From: Paracoccaceae bacterium | GTDB lineage: Bacteria; Pseudomonadota; Alphaproteobacteria; Rhodobacterales; Rhodobacteraceae | Reading direction: 5' to 3' | DNA: 8,652 nucleotides | Assembly (NCBI GenBank): GCA_015485375.1 | Contig: WFTU01000286.1 | Location: forward strand, 1 to 8,652 | Part shown: positions 1-5,974 of the stretch, one piece after another | Position numbering within the stretch: the stretch's first letter is position 1 | How the letters are laid out: every line of letters begins with the position of its first letter | Position numbers and translations under genes: made by a program | Notes under the pieces: model-generated | Seen by the model: the letters and a program-made list of their open reading frames with translations, nothing else | Told to the model about the DNA's origin: nothing | Database searches by the model: none

Positions 1-693
<693 letters not shown>

Positions 694-725
694 TTCATGC
701 CTCTCGCTTAGGAAGTTACGAAGGG

Positions 726-748
726 CTTATAGCGAAGGCGACCGTCAA
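726..748 (-). promoter_or_regulatory. Possible purA promoter elements, atypical spacing
   Basis: In the 88-base gap upstream of purA the minus strand carries TTGACG (748-743) and TATAAG (731-726). Each is a good match to a sigma-70 box, but they are only 11 bases apart instead of 16-18. Either only one of the two is used, paired with a weaker partner, or the resemblance is chance. The position, about 35 bases before the purA ATG, fits a dedicated purA promoter. Confidence 0.25.
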
Positions 749-781
749 GGGGAACCACCAAAAGAGCCGCAGCCAGGCACC

Positions 782-1606
782 TTATTCCGGTATCTCGATC
801 ACCATGCCGACCTCGAGCTTGTTGGGCGTCTCGATAATCCCCTCGTTGGCGAGGAAAATCACGCGGTAGCGCAGGGTGTCACCATAGAAGGCCGAGGCCA
901 GAGCCGCCAGCGTATCGCCCGGCACAATCTTGATGTAGCGCTTGCCGTTGCGTTCGAACAGCCGGTCCCAGTAGGCCTGAATCGCCGGCGGGCGGACCAC
1001 TTCGGGTTCGGGCAATACCGGTGCCTGCTCGCTGCTGGCAACCGTGTCACCCTCGGTCGGCGCGATACTGCTACTGGCTTCCTCGCCGGTTTGCAGCACC
1101 ATTTGCAGGTAGTCCTGCTCTCCGGCAGCCTTGCCGCGCTTGCGCGCCTCGTCGATATCGTGGAACAGCACATCGGTATTCAGCTCCCCGCGTTCGTCCA
1201 GAACCACCAGCGGGAAATTCCCCGAATAGTACTTGCGCAACTCGCCGGCGAAAAATGCCGCCGTCTGTTCCAGCGTCAGATCCGCTTTCGCGCCCGCGTC
1301 GATCAGCCGTTCAATGGATTTGCGCAGATCGCGCGAGGCCTTGTCGGCCAGTTGTGCGCCCTCGGCCCCGCCCAGACTGTCGGACTTCGCCAGTTCGAAC
1401 AGCGCCTCGCGCGCCTTGTCCGAGAAGAACACCAGCCGTCGCAGGCTGGATGGCTTGAGGCTCGACGTATCGAATACCTCCTGCGCTTCGTAAATCACTC
1501 CATCCCCTGTTGTCTGCGCCGGTGCGAGCGACGGCATCGTCAGCCCCATGGCAACAATCAGAAGGACCGGTAGCGTCGTATGTCGGTTTTTTTCCGGTCT
1601 GGTCAT
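782..1606 (-). CDS. Secreted LysM-domain protein
   Basis: This 274-residue protein has an N-terminal signal peptide: basic start (MTRPEKNRH), hydrophobic stretch about 11-24, and a likely cut after the APA at 28-30. A mostly helical, charged region follows (about 35-170), then a low-complexity Ser/Pro/Glu linker (about 172-207). A single C-terminal LysM domain occupies about 224-273, recognisable from YIKIVPGDTLAALA, the FYGDTLRYRVIFLAN segment and the closing LEVGMVIEIP. LysM domains bind N-acetylglucosamine glycans such as peptidoglycan, so the protein probably sits in the periplasm against the wall. I do not recognise the N-terminal half, and no peptidase or amidase motif is visible. The ATG at 1606 lies 3 bases past the stop of the upstream rhodanese gene, and its GGAG ribosome site (1616-1613) is inside that gene's last codons. 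The two are therefore almost certainly co-transcribed and translationally coupled. Confidence 0.88.
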   Translation of the reverse strand: MTRPEKNRHTTLPVLLIVAMGLTMPSLAPAQTTGDGVIYEAQEVFDTSSLKPSSLRRLVFFSDKAREALFELAKSDSLGGAEGAQLADKASRDLRKSIERLIDAGAKADLTLEQTAAFFAGELRKYYSGNFPLVVLDERGELNTDVLFHDIDEARKRGKAAGEQDYLQMVLQTGEEASSSIAPTEGDTVASSEQAPVLPEPEVVRPPAIQAYWDRLFERNGKRYIKIVPGDTLAALASAFYGDTLRYRVIFLANEGIIETPNKLEVGMVIEIPE

Positions 1607-1609
1607 GGC

Positions 1610-2251
1610 CTACTCCGGAAAATTGATGGTGAAACCGAACCGGACCCAGTCCTTCATACCGCCACGATAGTAAAACAGGTTCTCGGGCGGATACCCGTCC
1701 AGCAGCAGATTGCGGATCGCGCGGGGCGACTGGCCGCAATCGGAGCCGTTACAGAACAGCAGCAGCTTCTTGGCATTGGTAAAGTCCCAGTTTCCGTCAG
1801 TCTTCAACTCTCCGCCGAACAGCCGCAACAGCTGGTCGATGAACGGGTTGCTGTCGGACGGTGCAAACATGTTGAACGGCAGGTTGACCGCACCGGGAAT
1901 GGTGCCGGATTTATACCAGCTCTCGACCCGCGCATCGATCAGGACCCCCTCGCCGGTCAGGACATAGTCCTCGATGAAGTTCACCAGCTCGACCTCGCCG
2001 ACCGGGGTGACCCCTTCCGCCAGGACCATCGGTTGAAGACAGTTCGGCGGACAGGGACGCACCTTCGGCGGGAATACTTTGGCGATATATTCGGAATTGT
2101 CGTTGCCGCGCTCGATAAGGTAGAACTCTCCGTTCACCTCGAAATCGAGGTAGGGCAAATCCTCCGCGATCCAGACTTCCTGTGCGCGTGCCATACTGGC
2201 GGTAATCATCAAACCAAACACAAAAAGAACCGAAAAACGAAAAATACCCAT
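1610..2251 (-). CDS. Exported rhodanese-like domain protein
   Basis: A 213-residue protein with a signal peptide (MGIFRFSVLFVFGLMITASM, likely cut after ARA at 21-23) and a single rhodanese-type domain over about residues 80-208. Seen directly: VLIDAR (103-108), GTIPGAVNLPF (116-126, the usual GHIPGA motif with Thr for His), the active-site region LLLFCNGSDCGQSPRA (163-178), and RGGMKDW (196-202). Cys167 occupies the catalytic position of sulfurtransferases. The loop after it is longer than the usual six-residue CxxxxR loop and carries a second cysteine (172); another pair, Cys67 and Cys71, forms CPPNC. Rhodanese domains carry sulfane sulfur or act in thiol redox chemistry; substrate unknown here. 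An upstream in-frame ATG at 2308 is possible, but the 2251 start is preferred because it begins the signal peptide and has a perfect AGGAGG (2264-2259). First gene of a unit with the LysM gene. Confidence 0.88.
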   Translation of the reverse strand: MGIFRFSVLFVFGLMITASMARAQEVWIAEDLPYLDFEVNGEFYLIERGNDNSEYIAKVFPPKVRPCPPNCLQPMVLAEGVTPVGEVELVNFIEDYVLTGEGVLIDARVESWYKSGTIPGAVNLPFNMFAPSDSNPFIDQLLRLFGGELKTDGNWDFTNAKKLLLFCNGSDCGQSPRAIRNLLLDGYPPENLFYYRGGMKDWVRFGFTINFPE

Positions 2252-2257
2252 TGAGAA

Positions 2258-2264
2258 CCCTCCT
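2258..2264 (-). promoter_or_regulatory. Strong ribosome binding site of the rhodanese gene
   Basis: The minus strand reads AGGAGGG ending 6 bases before the ATG at 2251. This near-perfect anti-16S match fixes the start at 2251 rather than the in-frame ATG at 2308, which would put 19 non-signal-like residues ahead of the signal peptide. Confidence 0.8.
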
Positions 2265-2268
2265 ATTC

Positions 2269-2289
2269 GCGGGTGTAAAACGCACCCGC
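2269..2289 (-). promoter_or_regulatory. Hairpin abutting the rhodanese ribosome site
   Basis: On the minus strand GCGGGTG (2289-2283) and CACCCGC (2275-2269) form a 7-bp, GC-rich perfect stem with a 7-base U-rich loop. It ends only 4 bases before AGGAGGG. It leaves the ribosome site exposed but stands directly next to it, so it could stabilise the 5' end of the message or tune ribosome access. Function is inferred only. Confidence 0.45.
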
Positions 2290-2318
2290 ACAACCCCTCG
2301 GAGAACACGCTAGGCGGG

Positions 2319-2336
2319 AAATGTGTCTAAAATGTG
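2319..2336 (-). repeat. Short direct repeat with 11-bp period upstream of the rhodanese operon
   Basis: AAATGTG occurs at 2319-2325 and again at 2330-2336 (CACATTT on the minus strand), 11 bases apart, one helical turn. It lies about 70-85 bases upstream of the rhodanese start, in the likely promoter region. It could be a tandem site for a transcription factor, but the elements are short. Confidence 0.3.
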
Positions 2337-2360
2337 ACTTGACGATACCCGCCGGCGAAG

Positions 2361-2396
2361 AAAAAGGCCGCCCCGCATATGCGGGGCGGCCTTTTT
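2361..2396 (-). terminator. Perfect-palindrome bidirectional terminator
   Basis: A perfect 36-bp palindrome centred at 2378/2379: A-run, GGCCGCCCCGCA arm, its complement, then a T-run. Because it is fully self-complementary, it encodes a strong GC hairpin followed by U-residues on either strand. It lies 18 bases past the stop of the CDGSH gene, so its obvious job is to end that minus-strand transcript and insulate the rhodanese operon. Its core is shared with the two terminators after the beta-barrel genes. Confidence 0.9.
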
Positions 2397-2414
2397 TACG
2401 GGATTTCGTAGTTC

Positions 2415-2657
2415 CTAGAGCGCGTTATGCGATCCGTCGCACCGCGGCTGGTTCTTGGTCTGCTTGCAACCGCAAAAGCCGACCTTGCCGGTTTTCTCGG
2501 CCACATATTTCACGGGCGAAATTCCCGTGTCCTTGTGCGAGCCGTCACAAAACGGCTGATTCTTCGAGCGCCCGCAGGCACACCAGAAATAGGTTTTCCC
2601 CTCCTCGACCTCGGTCGGATACGGGCCTTTCTTGGCGATAATCGGTGCGTCAGTCAT
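2415..2657 (-). CDS. Tandem CDGSH iron-sulfur domain protein
   Basis: A compact 80-residue cytosolic protein with two complete CDGSH motifs of the form C-x-C-x2-[ST]-x3-P-x-C-D-G-S-H. The first uses Cys26, Cys28, Cys37 and His41, the second Cys62, Cys64, Cys73 and His77. Each motif binds one redox-active [2Fe-2S] cluster through three Cys and one His, as in mitoNEET. Two motifs in one short chain make this the type related to human CISD3 and to bacterial proteins of about 80 residues. Likely roles are electron or cluster transfer; the exact partner is unknown. The ATG at 2657 is preferred over longer upstream extension because the motif-free extension is not protein-like and AAGGGGA (2672-2666) lies at suitable distance. 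Monocistronic: own leader with a hairpin, and a strong terminator just downstream. Confidence 0.95.
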   Translation of the reverse strand: MTDAPIIAKKGPYPTEVEEGKTYFWCACGRSKNQPFCDGSHKDTGISPVKYVAEKTGKVGFCGCKQTKNQPRCDGSHNAL

Positions 2658-2681
2658 TTTGGTAGTCCCCTTGTTATTGGA

Positions 2682-2712
2682 CCCCGAACCTCGCCGATTG
2701 CGGGATTCGGGG
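2682..2712 (-). promoter_or_regulatory. Inverted repeat in the CDGSH gene leader
   Basis: CCCCGAA (2682-2688) pairs perfectly with TTCGGGG (2706-2712). After one mismatch, a further C-G pair, a wobble and CGC/GCG (2692-2694 with 2700-2702) continue the stem on the same axis, leaving a 5-base loop. It ends 25 bases upstream of the CDGSH start and does not cover the ribosome site. It may be a leader hairpin or an operator for a dimeric regulator. Iron-linked control would suit an Fe-S protein, but no known iron-regulator consensus was recognised. Confidence 0.4.
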
Positions 2713-2780
2713 CAAGTTACAATTTTGTCACTCTCGCAGATAACAATATCGCGGCATGCGTGCGCTCCGGAAAAATACTC

Positions 2781-2808
2781 TTGCAATAGCGAATCTGGCG
2801 GGTATTTT
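2781..2808 (+). promoter_or_regulatory. Candidate promoter of the first beta-barrel gene
   Basis: TTGCAA (2781-2786), 16 bases, then TATTTT (2803-2808): a fair sigma-70 match that would start transcription near 2815 and give a leader of about 50 bases before the ATG at 2864. The surrounding 200-base gap between the divergent CDGSH and barrel genes holds no other gene I can support. Confidence 0.35.
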
Positions 2809-2863
2809 GCTGACCGGGTGAAAACTTCATGACTGCAACACACTGTAAAGAGAAGGAAAAGAT

Positions 2864-3439
2864 ATGAAAAAAATTATTTGCGCAATGCTTTTGGCGGCGA
2901 CGGCGGGAACCACTGCCGCAGCACAAGGGGTACAGGACTGGAGCGGGGCCTACGCGGGTGGCTCCTATGCCTCCATGACGGGGAAACTCGATAAATTTCT
3001 TAGCGGAGTTCTTCAGGGTTCATATGCTTCGAGCGGGACAGCCGCCGGTGCTTTCGCCGGATACAACATCCAGAACAACGCGCTGGTCTACGGCGGGGAG
3101 CTGGCTTTCTCGCAAGGCAACACCGCATATACCGGCGTCGCGGTGCCGCTTACCGAGACCGCTATGGACGCAAAAGCCCGCGTCGGCTTTGCGATGAACA
3201 ACGTTCTTGTCTACGCTGTCGGAGGTGGTAGCAGCTACACGCTGGATGACGGCGGCACCCCTTCCATCACATACGGGTACAACTACGGAGCGGGCGCGGC
3301 TGTGAAGTTCGACAGCGGAATGTTCATCGGGGCCGAATATCTGGTTCGCACGGTGCAGGGCGGCAATCCGTTTAACCCTAACGATACGTTTACCGTCAAT
3401 AACCAGTCCGTCATCGCCCGGATCGGCTGGCAGTTCTGA
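2864..3439 (+). CDS. Outer-membrane beta-barrel protein, copy 1
   Basis: A 191-residue precursor with a signal peptide (MKKIICAMLLAATAG, likely cut after the AAA at 18-20). The mature protein begins with the DWSGAYAGG motif (25-33) typical of small OmpA-like/Omp25-type barrels. Alternating hydrophobic strands with Gly/Asn/Asp turns follow: AGYNIQNNALVYGGEL (65-80), AKARVGFAMNNVLVYAVGG (103-121), NYGAGAAVKF (140-149), GMFIGAEYLV (152-161). It ends in the terminal Phe of ARIGWQF, the outer-membrane insertion signal recognised by BamA. An eight-stranded barrel is the expected fold. The start is supported by AGAAGG (2851-2856). It is clearly paralogous to the gene at 3671. The length suits a barrel with no extra periplasmic domain. 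Function in the surface layer is unknown; adhesion, stability or small-pore roles are all possible. Confidence 0.88.
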   Translation: MKKIICAMLLAATAGTTAAAQGVQDWSGAYAGGSYASMTGKLDKFLSGVLQGSYASSGTAAGAFAGYNIQNNALVYGGELAFSQGNTAYTGVAVPLTETAMDAKARVGFAMNNVLVYAVGGGSSYTLDDGGTPSITYGYNYGAGAAVKFDSGMFIGAEYLVRTVQGGNPFNPNDTFTVNNQSVIARIGWQF

Positions 3440-3464
3440 TCCGGAACCGGATCACCTGACAGGC

Positions 3465-3498
3465 AAACGCCGCCCCGCAGATGCAGGGCGGCGTTTTT
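3465..3498 (+). terminator. Rho-independent terminator of barrel copy 1
   Basis: An 11-bp perfect stem, AAACGCCGCCC (3465-3475) with GGGCGGCGTTT (3486-3496), with further GCA/TGC pairing inside and a run of five T (3494-3498). It begins 25 bases after the stop codon. The core is nearly identical to the terminator at 4326. Confidence 0.92.
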
Positions 3499-3570
3499 GT
3501 CAGAAAGCCAGCGCTTTGGCCTGTTTGACCTGCGGCAGCTTGGCGATGGTTGCCAAAGTATCGTCGTCGA
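3467..3570. repeat. Duplicated block, copy A (terminator plus serA tail)
   Basis: This block matches 4326-4430 with five substitutions and one single-base indel by eye, including 49 consecutive identical bases (3507-3555 against 4367-4415). It contains the terminator and the 3' end of serA in the same relative arrangement as the true serA end, which shows copying of the locus rather than convergent sequence. Confidence 0.93.
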
Positions 3571-3598
3571 CATGTGAATCGACAACCACTCGCGATAT
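3500..3598 (-). pseudogene. Fragment of the 3' end of serA
   Basis: Read on the minus strand, this gives about 32 codons ending in a TGA at 3502-3500. They align in frame with residues 499-530 of the intact SerA downstream: the last 22 residues, starting DDDTLATIAKLP, are identical, and the ten before them are similar (IALVGVDAKI against ISRVVVDSHV). Beyond about 3598 similarity is lost and the sequence becomes AT-rich. There is no start, no ribosome site and no rest of the gene, so it cannot make a working enzyme. The intact serA ends at 4360 with the same terminator arrangement, so this is a leftover of a duplication or insertion that placed a second beta-barrel gene here. The stop differs (TGA here, TAA in serA). 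Confidence 0.88.
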
Positions 3599-3665
3599 TT
3601 GTTTTATTTTTGAGAAATTCACGCTAAAATCACGACACTTGCAAAGAAGTTCTTAGTTTGGGAGC
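3597..3665 (+). promoter_or_regulatory. AT-rich upstream region of the second beta-barrel gene
   Basis: Immediately after the serA fragment the sequence turns markedly AT-rich. TAAAAT (3625-3630) resembles a -10 box, but the best -35 candidates (TTTTAT at 3602, TTGAGA at 3610) are weak or badly spaced, so no firm promoter can be drawn. GGGAG at 3660-3664 serves as the ribosome site for the ATG at 3671. Confidence 0.3.
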
Positions 3666-3670
3666 GTAGT

Positions 3671-4303
3671 ATGAAAAAAATATTGGCAGCACTCCTGCTC
3701 TGCACGACCGCGGCAGGAGCAGTAACGGCAGGTACCGACGTGGTTCCGGTCACCGGAACACCCACCATAGATGCTCCCGAAATGCAAAACGACTGGAGCG
3801 GCTTTTATCTGGGAGGATTATACAGCGCTGGTTCCGGCGCACTGGATTCCTATATTAATGATCAATATGCGTTTACCTTTTCGGCAAACGGGTCCAGCAT
3901 CGGAGGGTTTGCAGGCTACAATATACAGCGAAACGCCTTGGTTTTCGGTGCTGAACTCGCCTATCAGGAAGGGGAAAGCACCTTCATCAGCCCCACCCAA
4001 TTCGTCGGTACAGATAGAGGCACCAATATCGACGCAAAGGGGCGGCTCGGCTTTGCGCTCGACAACGTGCTGTTATACGGCGTTGTCGGTGGCAGTTGGA
4101 CCAGTTTCTTCGATGGAGGGGTTACCTATAACTGGAACGGCTTCAACTATGGTGCCGGTGCCGAGATGAAATTCGGCAACGGGATGTTCATCGGGGCCGA
4201 GTATCTCATGCGCAACGTCAGCGGGCGCGATCCGCTAACTCCTATGTTCAGCAACGAGTATTCCACCCAGTCTATCGAACTGCGGGTTGGCAAGCGGTTT
4301 TAA
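3671..4303 (+). CDS. Outer-membrane beta-barrel protein, copy 2
   Basis: A 210-residue precursor with a signal peptide (MKKILAALLLCTTAAGA, likely cut after the VTA at 18-20). A short mature N-terminal extension of about 20 residues is absent from copy 1; then comes the DWSGFYLGG barrel motif (41-49). Blocks shared with copy 1 are AGYNIQ-NALV-G-EL (81-96), IDAKGRLGFALDNVLLYGVVG (120-140), FNYGAGAEMKF (158-168), GMFIGAEYLMR (171-181), and the C-terminal aromatic end RVGKRF. Roughly half the aligned positions look identical; the differences concentrate in the loop regions between strands, where surface exposure is expected. The gene uses more AT-ending codons (TTA, ATA, AAT) than the housekeeping genes around it. 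Probably an eight-stranded outer-membrane barrel with an unknown surface role. Start chosen for the signal peptide and the GGGAG ahead of it. Confidence 0.88.
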   Translation: MKKILAALLLCTTAAGAVTAGTDVVPVTGTPTIDAPEMQNDWSGFYLGGLYSAGSGALDSYINDQYAFTFSANGSSIGGFAGYNIQRNALVFGAELAYQEGESTFISPTQFVGTDRGTNIDAKGRLGFALDNVLLYGVVGGSWTSFFDGGVTYNWNGFNYGAGAEMKFGNGMFIGAEYLMRNVSGRDPLTPMFSNEYSTQSIELRVGKRF

Positions 4304-4325
4304 CTTTCCCGAAAACCCCAAGTCG

Positions 4326-4358
4326 ACGCCGCCCCGCAGAATGCAGGGCGGCGTTTTT
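4326..4358 (+). terminator. Rho-independent terminator of barrel copy 2
   Basis: ACGCCGCCC (4326-4334) pairs with GGGCGGCGT (4346-4354), followed by T4354-T4358. The T-run ends one base before the serA stop codon (4360-4362), so the hairpin also stands immediately beyond serA on the other strand. It lacks a matching A-run on its left side, so it is less convincing for serA transcripts. Confidence 0.88.
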
Positions 4359-4430
4359 GTTAAAACGCCAGCGCTTTGGCCTGTTTGACCTGCGGCAGCT
4401 TGGCGATGGTTGCCAGAGTGTCGTCGTCGA
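4326..4430. repeat. Duplicated block, copy B (terminator plus true serA end)
   Basis: The counterpart of 3467-3570: the terminator and about the last 23 codons of the intact serA. Here the sequence is part of a functional gene, so this is the parental or reference copy. Confidence 0.93.
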
Positions 4431-5952
4431 TTTTCGCGTCAACTCCGACCAGCGCGATCGCCTCGCCGTCCTTGGTCTCGCGACCCAGCGCAAAGGTGGC
4501 GATGTTCACGCCGAGCGCGCCCAGTGTCGTCCCCAGCGCCCCGATGTAGCCCGGAATATCGGCGTTGGTGGTGTAGAGCATGAACGGCTGCGGTTCGGCC
4601 TCCATATTGATGCCCTTGATCTGGATGAAGCGCGGGCGCCCGTCCGAGTAGATCGTGCCGGCGACCGAGCGGGTCTGTTTTTCGGTGGTCACGATCAGGC
4701 GGATGTAGGAACCGAAGGCGCCCTGCGGGTCCTTGCGGGTCTCGGATATCTTGATGCCGCGTTCGCGCGCCACGATCGGGGCGGAAACCATGTTGATGCT
4801 TCCCTCGCCGACCAGCGGCACCAGCAGGCTGGCGATCAGGCTGGAGACCAGCGGTTTCAGGTTGAGGTCGGCCACGGTGCCGACGAACTCGATCTCGATT
4901 TCCTTGATCGGGCTTTCGGTGACCTGACCGGCAAAACCGCCGAGTTTCTCGGCCAGCTCGATCCAGGGTTTCAGCACCGGTGCTTCCTCGGCCGTCACAG
5001 ACGGGGCGTTGATGGCGTTGGAGATCGCGCCTTTCATCAGGTAATCCGACATCTGCTCGGCCACCTGCAGTGCCACGTTCTCCTGCGCCTCGGAGGTCGC
5101 CGCGCCCAGATGCGGGGTGCAGACCACGTTCGGCAGACCGAAGAGGACGTTCTCTTTCGCCGGTTCCTCGGCATAGACATCGAAAGCCGCGCCTTTCAGG
5201 GCGCCGGATTTCAGCGCCTCGGCCACGGCGTTTTCATCCACCAGACCGCCACGGGCACAGTTGATGAGGTAGGCGCCTTTCTTCATCTTGGCGATGCGTT
5301 TGGCGTCCAGAAGGTTGGCGGTTTTTTCGGTTTTCGGCAGGTGCAGGGTAACGAAATCGGCCTGCGCCAGCAGATCCTCGATATCGTCCACCTTGGTGAC
5401 TCCGATTTTCTGCGCGCGCTCTTCGGACAGGAAGGGGTCATAGGCCACGACCTTCATTTTCAGCCCCTGCGCACGGTTGGCGACGACCGAGCCGATGTTG
5501 CCCGCACCGATCAGGCCGAGCGTCTTGCCGGTGATCTCGGTCCCCATGAACTTCGATTTCTCCCATTTACCGGCCTGCGTGGAGGCATCGGCGGCCGGAA
5601 TCTGGCGCGCCACGGCAAACATCATGGCAATGGCGTGTTCGGCGGTGGTGATCGAGTTGCCGAACGGCGTGTTCATCACCACGATCCCCTTGGCCGAGGC
5701 CGCGGTCAGGTCCACGTTATCCACCCCGATACCGGCGCGCCCGATGACCTTCAGGTTATCCGCCTTGGCAATCAGATCGGCGGTCGCCTTGGTGGCGGAA
5801 CGGATGGCGAGACCATCGTAATCGCCAATGATTTCGGCCAGTTTGGCGGGGTCCTTGCCCAGATCGGGCTGGAAATCGACTTCGACTCCGTTGTTTTTGA
5901 AGATTTCAACGGCAGCGGTGGACAGTTTGTCCGAGATAAGAACTTTGGGCAT
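4360..5952 (-). CDS. serA: D-3-phosphoglycerate dehydrogenase (long, ACT-containing form)
   Basis: SerA oxidises 3-phosphoglycerate to 3-phosphohydroxypyruvate with NAD+, the entry step of serine synthesis. The 530-residue protein has the substrate-binding and Rossmann domains (about 1-310) with the nucleotide motif GAGNIG (149-154). The catalytic triad is Arg234 (NCARGGLVDE), Glu263 (YAEEP) and His281 (CTPHLGAATS). These spacings, 29 and 18 residues, match the vertebrate-type enzyme rather than E. coli SerA. An intervening allosteric (ASB) domain covers about 315-450, and a C-terminal ACT domain starts near 456, with NADIPGYIGALGTTLGALGV. In this enzyme family the ACT domain commonly mediates serine feedback. 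Start at 5952 is chosen over in-frame upstream codons because AAGGAG (5965-5960) sits 7 bases ahead. The gene begins 22 bases after serC on the same strand, an operon in pathway context. Its last 32 codons are echoed by the fragment at 3500. Confidence 0.97.
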   Translation of the reverse strand: MPKVLISDKLSTAAVEIFKNNGVEVDFQPDLGKDPAKLAEIIGDYDGLAIRSATKATADLIAKADNLKVIGRAGIGVDNVDLTAASAKGIVVMNTPFGNSITTAEHAIAMMFAVARQIPAADASTQAGKWEKSKFMGTEITGKTLGLIGAGNIGSVVANRAQGLKMKVVAYDPFLSEERAQKIGVTKVDDIEDLLAQADFVTLHLPKTEKTANLLDAKRIAKMKKGAYLINCARGGLVDENAVAEALKSGALKGAAFDVYAEEPAKENVLFGLPNVVCTPHLGAATSEAQENVALQVAEQMSDYLMKGAISNAINAPSVTAEEAPVLKPWIELAEKLGGFAGQVTESPIKEIEIEFVGTVADLNLKPLVSSLIASLLVPLVGEGSINMVSAPIVARERGIKISETRKDPQGAFGSYIRLIVTTEKQTRSVAGTIYSDGRPRFIQIKGINMEAEPQPFMLYTTNADIPGYIGALGTTLGALGVNIATFALGRETKDGEAIALVGVDAKIDDDTLATIAKLPQVKQAKALAF

Positions 5953-5974
5953 CGATATGCTCCTTGATATGGAA

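Noticed and set aside
3283..3585. A minus-strand open frame of 100 codons through the serA fragment and the end of barrel copy 1
   Set aside because: It reads the fragment in a different frame from serA and runs antisense into the barrel gene; no ribosome site or motif.
2864..4303. Possibility that the two barrels and the serA fragment were moved by an insertion sequence
   Set aside because: No transposase, no terminal inverted repeats and no target-site duplication were found; the repeat boundaries are explained by the serA tail and terminator alone.
4357..5967. A plus-strand open frame of 536 codons across the whole of serA
   Set aside because: It is the antisense shadow of serA: His/Gly/Arg-rich with no family motifs and no ribosome site. 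Long antisense frames are expected opposite genes with strong third-position G/C.
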